Shown one piece after another: positions 13,003-29,151 of a DNA stretch of 64,000 bases. The position numbers and the translations under genes are program-made. The number at the start of each line of letters is the position of its first letter. Positions within the stretch are counted from its first letter, which is position 1. Under the pieces are notes generated by a model. It was not told the origin of the DNA. It searched no databases and was given only the letters and a program-made list of their open reading frames with translations. The stretch spans positions 6,572,001 through 6,636,000 of the forward strand of contig CM069869.1 in NCBI GenBank assembly GCA_036172665.1, read 5' to 3'. The stretch comes from Prosopocoilus inquinatus. Taxonomy: Eukaryota; Arthropoda; Insecta; Coleoptera; Lucanidae.

Positions 13003-13341
13003 TTTCTAAAGTCTTATTCTTAACCTTATTGCTCTCTTTCTCCATTCTCCATTCTATTTTTCTTTCTCCAATTTATTCTCTCTTCTTCATGCTATTGTTT
13101 TAATTAGGTTAATTCTAACATCATCTGCGAATCTGCTACATGTATCTTATTGTTATCGCTTAAGTTAAGATTTAGTTAAGTTAGCTAAGCTTAGTTAATT
13201 AATTAGTTGATTAATGTTTAGTTGTAGCTTATAATAAGTTAATCGGATAAGGATAAACCTCTGTTCTGTAGTAGCATTTGCCTTGTAATTGGAACTTTCT
13301 GTTAGGCAATAAAGAATATTATTATTATTATTATTATTATT
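12055..13341 (+). mobile_element. 5'-truncated non-LTR retrotransposon (jockey/CR1-like), ATT tail
   Basis: The insertion begins inside the reverse transcriptase domain and ends in an (ATT)n tail at about 13318-13341. Flanking AAAAT (12050-12054 and 13342-13346) is a likely short target duplication. The matching repeat at 22830-22860 lacks the insertion and serves as an empty site. Truncation at the 5' end is typical of target-primed reverse transcription. Confidence 0.85.
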
Positions 13342-13620
13342 AAAATTTAGTTGCATTTCGCTGTATGTATAAAAACTTGTTCATCGTAGTTACTATTTAT
13401 TTTTCATCTCTATTTTTATATTTCATTTTTTTATGAAGTTGTTAAACAGCCTGCATAATTTTCATTCAACTTAACGACAACAAAGCGTAAGGAAGGTTTT
13501 GCAAATGTCCGAAAAAACGAATCGACACGTGGTATGTATAAAAAACCATTTAAAAATAATTAAAAGATAAAGTATTTTTAACAAGAAATGATTTTACTAA
13601 AGTTGTAATAAAAAAAAGTA
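13342..13620. repeat. Dispersed repeat R, copy 1, right part
   Basis: Continuation of repeat R after the LINE. It matches 22850-23095, including ATTTTCATTCAACTTAACG and CGAATCGACACGTGG. The split shows that the LINE inserted into an existing copy. Confidence 0.75.
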
Positions 13621-13857
13621 GTAATACTTTCATAGCTAGCAGCGAGATTGCAGCAAAAGTTTATTTACGTAAAAGCGTGAAGGAAGAAAATTTTTAACGC
13701 GCTTGCCTAATTGGTGCATACATTTTCGGATTTATTCGTCGATAGATACGCTCAGTGAATTAAAATTTTTAATAAAATAATTAATAAACGATATCAGTGA
13801 TTGTTATTGCCAAACTCGAAACTTTTTAATTGCACACAGTAAAAGAACACCCTGTAT
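13621..13857. mobile_element. Remnant of the 'CAGGGTGTTC' MITE family
   Basis: This is the right-hand quarter of the family seen at 10542-11469. It contains GATATCAGTGATTGTTATT and ends with TGCACACAGTAAAAGAACA followed by CCCTG and TA. The left part is missing. Confidence 0.7.
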
Positions 13858-15300
<1,443 letters not shown>

Positions 15301-15529
15301 TACTTGTGCAAACGTCAACTCTGTACCCACTAACACTTGAGAAACGTATTCTCTCGGAATAGTTTAGGCACCGTTTACACTTACCGCTAATCAACGATAA
15401 GATCATTGGCAAACTTATTGGGTCATTCTAAATATATCTTACAGATGGATCACGAAAACGTTTGTTTATTTTTTTGTGATTTGGTAACATGATATCGCGT
15501 ACAGAGATACAATAAAATAGGTCAGGCAG

Positions 15530-18390
<2,861 letters not shown>

Positions 18391-18891
18391 TAAAATGCAA
18401 TGGATTATCCATGATATTAGGGACTGATAAATGAAAGATGTTCGAAAAACGTATTAGCGTTAAGTCACCAAAAACGCCGTCAATGTAGAATTAATTAAGA
18501 TGACACGTTTCGGTCCACAACCATTACCAAAGCTTATTACGAGTCGCAAAGTCACAAACGGCAACACATTTTGGTTACGACCGAGTCAGTCAAAATTTTG
18601 TGTATTCGGAAGTATTAACGTTAAACGTGTCAAATGGTAGCAGAAGAATGGATGGACAAGAAAAGTAAAAAAAGAACAAACAAACAACAAATCTAATTGA
18701 ATAAAAGGAAATAAAAGGGAAAATAAATAAACTGTATTGAAATGCAAGGATTGCATAAGGGGACTCATCCAATAAAATTTGAAAGCAAACGAAACCGACG
18801 ACGAGAAGAAAATTGCAAAAAGTATTAAAGTAATTAACTATTTAGAAATAAAGTAAAATTAATATAAATAATAGATAAAAAAAAATGTTGC
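18391..18891. other. No gene recognised
   Basis: Sequence right of the satellite array without coding or repeat signals that I could identify. Confidence 0.4.
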
Positions 18892-19050
18892 AAATCGTTT
18901 TTGATTGCAGTGAAAACTTCGAGCAGCTTCTGTAAAGCTGTTTCAGCCCTATTTGGGGCTTCTTCAGCAGAAACGTAGCAGACTCGCTTCAATTTGTCTA
19001 TCCTATTGCAATATCAGGTCAAAAAGCAATCGTAAGATGTCGCTGTTTTA
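18892..19050 (-). repeat. Dispersed repeat with hammerhead-ribozyme-like core, copy 1
   Basis: On the minus strand the order CTGAAGA, hairpin AGCCC-CAAATA-GGGCT, GAAAC (18967 to 18940) reproduces the conserved hammerhead core (CUGANGA, stem II, GAAA). A further hairpin CAGCTT/AAGCTG follows. I cannot close a convincing stem I or a canonical cleavage triplet. The repeat recurs at 33484-33608, and its other end (GTCAAAAAGCGATCGTAAG type) also at 57823. Hammerheads are known from Penelope-like elements and some insect satellites. Confidence 0.5.
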
Positions 19051-19395
19051 TATATGTATAAAGCTTGTTTAGTTTTGAACAGAATTTTCCATGGATTGCT
19101 ACGAGTTTATTTTATTTTTATTTTTTTCAATGTATAAATAATAGACGTGATAGATTAACAAGCGGCAGACGATTTTCTTTGCAGAGTTGGAACAGTAGAT
19201 TACATTTCGAGGGAGAGAAAAACTTGCTCCACCCTCCAACTGTAATTGTACCTATGAAATAACCATGCGTTTCTCTTTCCCGAAGTATAAAATAATAATA
19301 GTGATAAATTAAACCAAGGACACCAGTGGGGAAGTGTTAAACGTAAGGCAGGGAGAATAACAATTACAAAACAATCGGGAACGAGGGAATACTCT

Positions 19396-20999
19396 CAGTG
19401 GCGTAACTAGAAATCAAGTCGCCGGGTTGCAAAATTTTTGCCAGTCCTTTCACTGTTACAATATTTATTACTAAGAAAATAAAACAAAAAAAAATCTTTA
19501 GCTGCTTACTTTCGGTGGAAAATAAATCAAGACTGCTTAATTGCTTTTTTGGATTATTCTATTTCTAAAAAGTGACAAGAGCTGTCAAAATTTCAGGTTA
19601 GAAATACACCCCCCGGAAACTGGCGCTAAGCGGAGCACCCTCAAACTATTTCTCGAGCTCTTTCTCGAAGAAATTTGTTTTCGGCTGTTTTGAAACCGCC
19701 TTCCAGAATACAAAGGGGAACTTTAAATTAATTGCGGCTGCAGATTAATAGATGACTTATGATTAAAAAGACTTTGAAACTTTTTTTTCACTACATCTCT
19801 TCAACTTAATTTATTCGAAATTGCTTTTTTTGTAGGTAACATTTTTTTTAGCGATTTTCAGTAACCTTGAAATTGTTTCCCCGCAAACAAAGATGACAAA
19901 GTGTCGACTCCTTGTAACAGACAGCGCCGCCAATGCTTTTTTATTCAAAGTTGTTTTAAAAACAATGTTTTTGAACGTTCTGAAATTTGTTTTCGGCCGA
20001 AAACAACTGAAACTGTCGGAATTAGAAGTTACAAAATTAATTGCGGTTATAGATTAACAGATGACACCAGTTACGTGCGTTTGAAATTTCTTTGAAACTT
20101 CTTTTCGGTTCGATTTTATTTATTAGAAATTGTTTTCTTGTAACATAATTTTTTGAATTTTTTTAGCGTTTTTAAGTTGCCTTGAAATTTCTTCCCCACA
20201 AATAAATAAAGACTCATGGTAAAAGATGGCGCCGCAAATGTATTTTTCATTAGAAGTCGTTTCAAGAACTTCGCTCTTGAATGTTCTTAGGTTTTTCAGT
20301 CGTTTTCCGGTAAATAAAGAATACAGTGTAATGGCTCAGAGCAACAGATGGCGCCACATGGGTATGTAAATCATAGACATGTAAATTCTTTTGCAGTGAA
20401 TATGAAACAAATAAAAAGGCTTTTTAAAAACGAGCTGAAAGAGAAATTTATTGACTTACTTGACGTTTCGCAAAAAAACGTCAAGTAAGTCAATAAATTA
20501 CTCTTTTAGCTCGTTTTTAAAAAGCCTTTTTATTTGTTTCATATTCTTTGCAATTCTCACGAGCAAGAACTATCCAAAAATTAAATTCTTTTGCTGTAAC
20601 TATTTAAGCAAAGAAATTTATTTATTCGAAGTTCTTTTGAGGACATCGTCCTTGAACGTTCCTAACGTTTTTCATTTGTTTTGGAATCAAATCCCAGCAA
20701 ATTACAAATTTACGGCTCGGATTAACAGAGGGCGCTTAATTTTTTTTTGCATTTTCCAATTGTTTTGAAATTGTTTTCAATTCTCTTAGTTTTTCTTCTT
20801 TCTTACTCTTGCTTATTTCAGACTATTCTGTTTTTGAAAATATATATTTTTCTGAATCTTTGAAGTACGACTGTGAAGGTTTTACTTTTCCGCGTTTGTG
20901 AATGGCAAAAAATACTTTAGACTTCGAACCAGCTCTCGAACAGGAGCCTTAGCGCCGAGTTGCTTTTCAATCCCTGCAACCCCTGCAGCTACGCCACTG
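19396..20999. mobile_element. Non-autonomous hAT element with internal repeats
   Basis: The ends CAGTGGCGTAACTAG (19396) and its near complement CTACGCCACTG (20999) are terminal inverted repeats of hAT type. They are flanked by 8-bp direct repeats AATACTCT (19388-19395) and AATACTGT (21000-21007), differing at one base. The inside has two to three degenerate ~300-bp tandem units carrying ACAGATGGCGCC-like strings, TTTCGG and TTCTTGAACGTTC. No transposase is present. A separate hairpin sits at 20397-20547. Confidence 0.85.
20397..20547. repeat. Near-perfect 150-bp hairpin (foldback)
   Basis: The arm GAATATGAAACAAATAAAAA at 20397 is repeated as its complement ending near 20547. Pairing holds for about 70 bp, to ACTTGACGTTT, with a loop of a few bases. 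It is nested in the hAT element above and so arose after it or within it. Confidence 0.85.
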
Positions 21000-21007
21000 A
21001 ATACTGT

Positions 21008-22324
21008 TTTAGAACGCTTTGCTCATCTCAGACTCAGAGAAACAAAATAACCAAGAGAGTCTTTCCATTAGTTTTCTTTTCCTTTTAATTTATTTTTTCA
21101 ATTTGAAATTGACGTTTAGCGCGTTCCCATTTTATTTTCCTTGAGAATTCTGCGGTTTTTCGCCAAAAAGCTGGCAAAATATGTCCAATTGGCAGCCTAA
21201 ATTTTACATGCTTAAACCGTTTAAACAATAAAAATTAGTAATTTAATTTATTTTCGTTTTCATGTATTAAATGGGGAAAGTTATTTAATAATCTTTAAAA
21301 ATTATTTAGTTATTAATTTATTTTAATAACTTGCCAGTTGGTTTAAATATAAACAGATTTTTTTCAAGAAAAATCCTTAATATGGATAAATCAATACACA
21401 TAGTAGTATGTATGGTTGCCTGCACTAAAGGCAGTAAAAACAAATGTTTCCGTCAAGAAACATAAATTTTCATTTCTAAATGTTATACAAATTTTTCCAT
21501 TCTTCCTGATTTCAGAAAACAAACAATAGACGTACAAAAATTAAATTACCCACCAATTTAATTTATTTAATTTAATCTTCACCTGCTTTCATGGAAAAAT
21601 CATTGAATTGCATTTAATTTACAAACAATTAATTTTAATAATATCTAACTGTTTAAAAAATAATGAATTAGACGTTTTGAAAAATAAATAATAGGCAACC
21701 CAATGAGCACCGTTCTGTGTGTGTGGTTGCCTATTCTGTACACGTTAATAACGTTTTTTCTACGATAAGTTTGTTGACGAATTACAAAGAGATTAATATA
21801 TTTTTTTCAATATTTAAAACAATTTTCCACTTCTTTTTTAATTTCAAGAAATAAATTTGTAATCAATATTATACGTAGATGCTCGAAAGTTCTTAGTTTA
21901 AAAAAAAAAGTCGTCTACATTAAACGCAGAAAAGTTTTAAATTACTTTACTAATACAAAATAAAAAAAATAATTAATAAAATAAACAACAAAATTTTATA
22001 AAATAATGAATTATTAACGGAAATACTTTGGTAAAAAGAATGGTCAGAACGAAATATTAAACCGGCTTGGCAGTTCTTAGTTCTTCAATGACTTTTCTTT
22101 ATTAAAATAGACAAATTTCCCGATCTTTACCGAACATTAAAACCTTTTCTCAGTTCCCTCGAACATTTCTGAAAAAAAGTACTCCAAAATTCAACTGCAA
22201 GAAAAAAAATTTCTATACAAAAGAAATTATAATTATTCCCTTTTTGAAAATAAAATAAATAAATAAAACTTTCGTTTTGAATTGCGACGTTAACTTAGAT
22301 ATCAGTTTTTTCCGATGAAAATTG
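21008..22324. other. A/T-rich DNA, no gene recognised
   Basis: Only short frames. Strings GGTTGCCTGCACTAAAGG (near 21415) and GTGTGGTTGCCTATTCTG (near 21720) hint at decayed repeats. Confidence 0.4.
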
Positions 22325-22480
22325 TAAGTACAAAGTTTTTTAATCTCGAATCGGACAGAAATATGAAGGGAAAACATTCAACGTCACTCCTGACGAAGCT
22401 ATAAATTTATAGTGAAACGTTGAGTGTTTTCCCTTCATATTTCTGTGCGGTCCGAGATTAAAAAAACTTTGTACTTATTA
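22325..22480. mobile_element. Foldback MITE, copy 1
   Basis: The arms TAAGTACAAAG + TTTTTTAATCTCG and complement pair over about 60 bp. The centre reads CTCCTGACGAAGCTATAAAT followed by TTATAGTGAAACGTTGAG. A second copy with the same centre and related arms is at 50085-50215. No open frame. Confidence 0.8.
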
Positions 22481-22487
22481 ATATTAA

Positions 22488-23095
22488 AGGTTCAGTGACT
22501 TGTAAATTTACAAGCAGGAGATAATAACTCTGGCAATCATTATGAAAATTGAAACACCCGGTATAAAAGCAGAGACTATCTAGCTCGCCACCAATAAGAG
22601 GAAGAAGAGGTGGAATAATTTCGGCATTCCCGAAAATAAACTGTAACGTAGTGAAAAACATGATTGAGAAAGTATTTTCGGCACCATTCCGTACACCAGG
22701 AGACTACAAACAATGAAGTCGTGATTCGCGCTTTGCGCATGTGACTTGGCTAAAAGAATTTGGAAAAAGAGGGGAAAATTATTTTGGAACATCCGCTATC
22801 AGTTTTCCAATTGTTTTTACATGTATATTTCTAAAATTTATTAGCATTTGGCTGTATAGAAAAAGGTTCATAGTATTTATTTTTCATCTCTATTTTTATG
22901 TTTCATTTTTTTATGAAGTTGTTAAACGGCATGCATAATTTTCATTCAACTTAACGACAACAAAGTGTAAGGAAGGTTTTGCAAATGTCGGAAAAAACGA
23001 ATCGACACGTGGCGTGTATAAAAACCATTTAATAATAATTAAAAGATAAAGTATTTTTAGTGTTTAAGTGCAAGAAATGGTTTTACTAAAGTTGC
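22488..23095. repeat. Dispersed repeat R, copy 2 (uninterrupted)
   Basis: Matches 11690-12054 plus 13342-13620 without the LINE. The join at about 22838-22850 (TTTCTAAAATTTATTAGC) is the pre-integration site of the LINE. Non-coding. Confidence 0.8.
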
Positions 23096-24204
23096 CTTAA
23101 TTTACGACACGTTATTTTCCTAATTTGTTTAAATGTACTTGAAGCGTAAATCAGTGCACATATGCAAAACAACTTATCAAATAACGTACTAGTTTCAGGA
23201 AAAAAATAAAATAAAAGTATTCGCACTTTACTTACGCACGTCAAACGGGTGACGTTGCGCACATACATTTTTTATTAATTGCGTCAACTGCATGTGACTC
23301 AACTTGCATGCAACATATACTCACACGTGATTTTTTTTCCGCTGTGATTCCCAAACTGTCCGGCGAGTTTCTAAGCCGTTTGCAAAAAAGTTTAAGGAGC
23401 CGCATTTGATTTGCATGAATCCCAAATGTTTTATTCTGATTCAACTCAATGATCATTCATGGATGTACTTACGTACTCTTAGTTACACAATGCAAATAAT
23501 TTTTTTAACCAACCACTAATTACTAAGCATAGGATTTGAATAAGTACACGCCATCGTTTCAGTAGCGCCGTAAAAATGTATCGAACAGGCACATTGTGTA
23601 ATGGGACGGTGAAAATAATTTACGGCGTTCTTACTATATGACGTAATGTCGCAATAAAGTCCGCCGGTCGAGGTACAACTGGTCAACTAATTACTCGGAA
23701 AATCTTTATACATTTAAACAAGAAGAGTTGATTACACAACTGTAATTTTTTATTGCGGCAATATTGCTCCGTTTTTTGTTATACTCAGTAACACCATTGC
23801 TGTAGCGGCGTTAATTGTCTCCGCAGCCCTCGCGTTTGTTTACACGCTACGGTCTAATATTTTATATTGCCTGCTTCACTAGAATTTGAACCGCGCAAAA
23901 TATATTTCTCCTATATATACTAATTACATTCAATTAAAAATGCAAAACGAAAATTGTTCTCCTTGAAATTCAATAAAAAGATGTAACGTAATAAGATTTA
24001 AATCGCGTTCAATTAATTTGATTACTGGAAGGTTCTTATTAAAATGAAATACTTTTCCAAATTTGGTCCACTCACTCATTCATTCAATTCATGAAGTGAT
24101 TTTCAAGGAATTAATTAAAAAAGAATTCAAGAAGATGTCTCCAAAGTGCATTAAGTTCTTAAAACAAAAAAATTTGCTCATACATTCCCAACTATTCTTT
24201 GGAT
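23096..24204. other. No gene recognised
   Basis: Moderately A/T-rich sequence. Minus-strand frames at 23086-23456 show no family motif. Confidence 0.4.
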
Positions 24205-24316
24205 AAGGCCCGATTTCTTCACCTACGGATAAATTTATCTGCCAGGTAGAATCCTCGGAAACTATTATCGATACAATGGTTTCCAAGGATAATACCTGGC
24301 AGATAAATTTGAACAT
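24205..24316. mobile_element. Palindromic MITE, right end lost
   Basis: The arm AAATTTATCTGCCAGGTA (24231) is complemented by TACCTGGCAGATAAATTT ending at 24310. The centre contains TATCGATACAATGG. The outer string TAAGGCCCGATTTCTTCACC is shared with the copy at 24786 but has no right counterpart here. Confidence 0.75.
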
Positions 24317-24339
24317 CATATGCATACTTAAAAAATATC

Positions 24340-24402
24340 TGATTCATTGACAATAGCGTAGTGATTGTGTCACTCGGCGGCGTGGGTTCGAATCGACGTT
24401 TG
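24340..24402 (+). repeat. tRNA-like B-box fragment
   Basis: TAGCGTAGTGATTG resembles an A box and GTGGGTTCGAATCGACG contains an intact B-box core, about 30 bp apart. No cloverleaf could be completed. It is likely a SINE head. Confidence 0.35.
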
Positions 24403-24785
24403 GCCTAATAGTTTAGACCCAGCTTCTTAAAAACAAAATAAACTAGCAGCAAATACAGGCGGAGACCGGCGTTGTCTGATAACTAGGAATTTCCGTTTTG
24501 AGTTTTGTCGGTTTTTATTTGCGTTTTAAAAGGGAAAACACTTGTGTCGGCTTCCTTTTATCAGCAAATTCAAGCGGGAGCAGAGGTGTACACCGTGACC
24601 GTAAAAAACCCAAAACCATTAAAAACTGCCGAAAGTTTTCTCGAAACTTTATCGTAACCCAAACCAAAATTAATGTGCTTGAAGTAACCCTGGGTTAGAT
24701 TGGTTGATAAACCCCTCCCGCGCGTTATGATAAGGAAAGATGTTTATATTATTTGTACTATAAAGAGCAGAAAAATACTCCTACT

Positions 24786-24916
24786 AAGGCCCGATCTTAC
24801 CATGTCCTGATAAATTAACCGTCGGTTAATATCCTAGGAAGCCATTGTCGACACAATGATTTTCAAAGATATTAACCGACGGTTAAACTTAACAGGAGGT
24901 GGTAAGATCGCGCCTG
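24786..24916. mobile_element. Palindromic MITE, complete
   Basis: TAAGGCCCGATCTTACCATG at the left is complemented by GGTAAGATCGCGCCT at the right. Inner arms TTAACCGTCGGTTAATATC and complement pair around ATTGTCGACACAATG. Same family as 24205-24316. Confidence 0.8.
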
Positions 24917-25039
24917 AATAAATTAAAAAAATACTCCTGGTAAATTCGGGTTTGCAAAATGTTCGGGTTATCGAATGAAAGAAAATATTCATTTCCTAAT
25001 TACCAGGGCCCGAGCAAGGTAAGCAGGGCATGAGGGCGG

Positions 25040-25960
25040 CGATTAAAAACGATTAAAGCGCAACTCGGACAATTTCAAGGTCAACTAAACTCGATTCAAT
25101 TGAAATCAATATTTTAAAAATATTAATGAACCCGACCTAACTCCCTTCAACACAAGCAAAAAATTAAGAAAAAGAAATATTAAAGAAATTAAAAGTAAAA
25201 AATGTGAAAATGAAGCTCAACAAATCTCAAGGTCAACCCAACTCAACTGAACGCCACTTAACTGTAATAAATTGAAGCAAAAAAAAACGATTAAAGTGAG
25301 GTATGACCATTGCCAAGGTCAACTAAACTCGACCCAACTGAACTCCTTTCTATTCAATCCAAGCAAAAAAATTTAAAATCAAAAAAACAAAAAAATTAGG
25401 TGTGTTAACAATTAAATTAAAAAAACATTCGACGTCAATCAATGCAAGTATTAAAATTTAATACAAATTAAAATGAACCTCAGTAAATCTCAAGGTCAAT
25501 ATAACTCTCTTATTATGTCATATTGCATTTCTAATTCTAACATTCTATACAAGCAAAAAGAAAAAAATTTAAAATACTTAATAAAGAAAAAGAAAAATGT
25601 TAAAGTTTATACATGGATGAAAGTTAAGTTAAACAAATCTCAAGATCAATCCAATCCAACTATCATCAACCAAACTTCATCTAACACAAGTAAAAGATTA
25701 AAAATTACTAGAAAATCTAAAAGTAAAAATTAAAAAATAAATAAAATCAATTAAAATGAAGTTTAACTAAGGTCAAAGTCAATCCAACCCAATTCATCTC
25801 AACCTAACTCCATTTAACACAAATAAAAATTAAAAATTGCAAGAAAAATTAAAAGTATAGAGATTAAAAATTAAAAATCAATTAAAATGAAACTCAACCA
25901 ATCTCAATGTCAACATAACTCAGTCTAGTTTTGTTTGGCCCAAGCTAAAATAAAAATAAA
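25040..25960. repeat. Degenerate tandem repeat, ~110-150 bp period
   Basis: Variants of AAAATGAAACTCAACAAATC followed by TCAAGGTCAACCCAACTCAA recur near 25070, 25208, 25310, 25472, 25620, 25755 and 25886, separated by A-rich linkers. No reading frame is kept across copies, and the open frame at 25473-25733 is a by-product. Confidence 0.7.
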
Positions 25961-26436
25961 AATAAAAGAATCCTTTAAATGCCATAAACTTAATTTTTCC
26001 GAACTTTAGAATTGTCACTCACGACCAAATAAAAATTAATTCGCCTATTTTAGTCGCCAGTTGCCATTAAAAACAAAAATGTCAGTCAAACGGTTACCAA
26101 AGGCAGTCCATGTGGCGATAAATCGTCAACGTTGGCAACACTGTCCGACTCTAAAAATCACATACGCAATTTTTGGAAGAGGGGCGCCGATTATTGTTTA
26201 CAAGCAAACTTAAATTGTAAGGAAAGGCACAATTTTATTGTGAACTGTAAAATCTAGTCCTCATACAACGGATGTTATTCTTGGAATAAGAGCAGGTCTG
26301 AAATAATGTTTCTCTTAAAGTACGACTTGTTAATACTCCCGACCCTAACTTAACCTTAATCTTTTATAACACGCGTGTACATCCCTGAGCGGAAGCCGGC
26401 CGTTTTGGTTTCATTTAAGTCTCCGTGATCAACAGC
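25961..26436. other. No gene recognised
   Basis: Unique-looking sequence between two repeat arrays. No exon or transposon signal. Confidence 0.4.
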
Positions 26437-27400
26437 ACGACGTGCGGGTGTGAGAGGGATGAGTTTCTGCCCTACCAGGCACCTTGATTGGGCAGCTGTA
26501 TTCCATGTTTAATTTGGTGCGTAGCCAAGTGATGGCTATTTAATCTGCGTTCGAAATCTTCGATTAGACGTCTCTTCGAGGCACAGTTCGTGCTATGGAA
26601 GGGTCGATCCCGTTTTCGGGGGGGCAGGAGACACATTTTCGTTTTGGCGATGGCCTCAGGGAGGCAGTGCATGGTCCTGAAGGAAAGAAGCCTTCGTCAG
26701 CTTGATCTGACGTTTTGACGGTAGCCGATGAGGTAGGTGCTCGCCCCACGATGTGCGGGTGTAAAACGGATGAGTTTCTGCCTTACCAGGCGCTTTGATT
26801 GGTCATCAGCTGTATTCCATGTTTAATTTGGGGCGTAGCCAAGTGATGGCTACTTAATCTGCGTTTGAAGTCTTCGACTAGACCTTTCTTCGAGGCACAG
26901 TTCATGCTGTGTGGGGGCTGATTCCGTTTTCGGTGTCCATGTCCCAGGAGGACGGGAGACAAAATTCGTTTAGGTGAGGGCCTCAGGGAGGCATCGCATG
27001 ATACGGCTAAGGTCCTGAAGGAAAGAGAGCTTCATCAGGTTGATCTGACATTTTGACGATCGTCCCACGATATGCGGGTGTGAGAGGCATGAGTTTCTGC
27101 CTTACCAGGCGCCTTGATGGTCACCTGTAGTTTATGTTTAATGTGGGGCGTAGCTAAGTGATCGCTATTTAATCTGCGTTCGAAGTTTTCGACTAGACCT
27201 TTTTTCGGGACACAGTTCGTGCTGTGTAGGGGTTGATCCCGTTTTCGGTGTCCACGTCCCAGGGGAACGGGAGATACATTTTCGTTTAGACGAGAGCTTC
27301 AGGGAGGGACACATGATAAGGCTAAGGTCCTGAAGGAAAGAAAGCTTCATCAGCTCGTCCAGCTTTATCTGACGTCTTGACGCAGGCCGATCAGGTATTT
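26437..27400. repeat. Three tandem copies of a ~310-bp unit
   Basis: Each unit starts near GTGCGGGTGTGAGAGG and GATGAGTTTCTGCCTTACCA (26437, 26751, 27065). It then runs through TAATTTGGGGCGTAGC, CTTCGACTAGAC, GTTTTCGG and CTGAAGGAAAGAAAGCTTCA. Copies 2 and 3 share an extra GTGTCCACGTCCCAGG stretch missing from copy 1. GC content is clearly higher than the surroundings. No conserved frame. Confidence 0.88.
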
Positions 27401-28704
27401 TAGTGTTCTCTACCTGCGTATTCTAATGCTTAATCGCCCCCCGCCCACGGTCAGTTCTAGTCCTAGGATCGGTTTCAAAGCCGAGCCATTAATTATACCA
27501 GACGTTTGAGTGCCACCACAGTTCCAACGATTGCATTCCTAACAGACGAAATGAACTTTCAGTCCTGCCAACCGTACTGCACAGTTTTCTTGGGTCTTTA
27601 AGGACACCGACGCGTAAGACGAACGTCGACCTGCAGGGACCTTCACCGGATAGGTGGATAGAAAGTAACTTCGCGTAACAGACGGGCGAATCGAACATGT
27701 ACTTCGCGACACGTTTCGTGCTTTAGTTTACGTCTTTTAGGCGAAACCAACATGTGTTATAGAACACGGTTATTGGCCAAAGGTTGGTCTGACGACGTTT
27801 TCGTGCTACACTTTACGTCTTTTTCAGATTTCTTTTTTGTGCGCTGTTCATGTATTAAAGTTCACGAATAAAGCTTAGTGTTTTTAACCAGAGTTTCTTC
27901 TTTAATTTACGGTTAAAATTAAGTGGCGTCCAATTTTCGCGTCTTCCAATTTCCCACGCCCCTCACGATTGAGCTGCTGGCATTGCGTCGAAGTTAGTTT
28001 CCACGGCACCACATCAGTGTTAGTACACAGGTAGGAAAAGATTAAGAGAATAGTCGTGACAAAATCAAGGCATATTACACGCGGCAATATCAATTTACGA
28101 AAGTCTGCGGACGTCTAATCGAAAATATATAAGATATAAAGTGACATGTAAAATTAAAAAAAAGATCTGTGTAGATAACCAATGCGTTTATTTACAACAT
28201 TTCTTAAACTAATTAGACCCTACAGTGTCTAAAATTTGTACTAACATTACAATGAACAATAATTGAATTGTTTTGAGCTAACTCTTACTCCATGTATGTA
28301 TAGTTTAGTACTTAAATACGTCAGGCGCGGCTCGTGTTCCAAATCAAGAAGAAGGATCCAGCAACGTATTTGGTTTCGCGCCAGCTCTGTTCAATACCCA
28401 GAAAGAATGAGCGACAACATAACTCGCGCGGGTCAACAATCTCCGACGCAACCGTGCAACCTTAAGGACCCCGGCCGCCCCTGACTTACGCCAAATTAAA
28501 TAAATACCGTTAAGATATGTATACGTGTAACTACGATAAGATACTCTTGAACATACAAAAATTATAGAAACAAAAAAGATTCGAATCTCTTCGGTGCGTT
28601 AAATACACTCCGGTTCTACTGGAATGAAGACTGAAATTAGTGACACTGCAAATTTAAAAAAATAATTAATTACGCCCGTTTTCTATTGCTTGTTTGAAGT
28701 CCGT
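27401..28704. other. No gene recognised; possible 3' part of the GPATCH2-like locus
   Basis: I looked on the minus strand for a G-patch exon (GW, then GxGLG) to complete the gene at 28856-34473 and did not find one. Frames at 27489-27698 and 27902-28093 (minus) and 28263-28484 (plus) lack motifs. Confidence 0.4.
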
Positions 28705-28790
28705 ATCGACGTCATCCTAAATAAAATGCAACGTCATCCTACTAAAATCCAACGTCATCCTAATAAAATGCAACATCATCCATCCACCCA
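28705..28790. repeat. 21-bp tandem repeat, about four copies
   Basis: CAACGTCATCCTAATAAAAT type units repeat at 28707, 28729, 28750 and (partial) 28771. Short and non-coding. Confidence 0.8.
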
Positions 28791-28855
28791 TACAGCAACC
28801 TTGCCTTACAAGAAAAAAAAAACACCAGAGGTAACGATTACAAAAAAAAAATCGT

Positions 28856-29151
28856 TTACGATATGCTATGATCTAACGTTCTGATGCGCTTGTGCGCGGC
28901 GTTGTGTCCGCTGTGGTGGCGCTGCGTCGGCTGCATGCAAGGGGTCCTATTGGTCTTGCGCAGCAACGAGCTCGGCCCCTCAAACCACAATTCCATTGAG
29001 TATAATCGCGCTAGCTGAGCTAGTTTCTCGCGTTCAGCCCCGTACAAGCGCAACTCTGACTTGGTCGAATCCTGCAGGAATTTTGCGACCCTTTCGTTCG
29101 CGCCGGTACTGATGCTGAAACCGGGTCTTTCGTCGCGAAGTCTTCTACAAC
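28856..29151 (-). CDS. GPATCH2-like exon 5, R3H-like
   Basis: Begins after acceptor CACTTATAG with CRRLRDERPGF, then ANERVAKFLQDSTKSELRLY and EREKLAQLARLYSMEL, a pattern resembling an R3H nucleic-acid-binding fold, ending HKRIRTLDHSIS and TAA at 28856-28858. R3H together with a G-patch occurs in other RNA-processing proteins, so the combination is plausible. The R3H call is my inference from residue pattern only. Confidence 0.62.

Noticed and set aside
28263..28484. Plus-strand frame and its minus-strand counterpart tested as the missing G-patch exon
   Set aside because: Neither strand shows the GW...GxGLG pattern, and stops interrupt all plausible frames.
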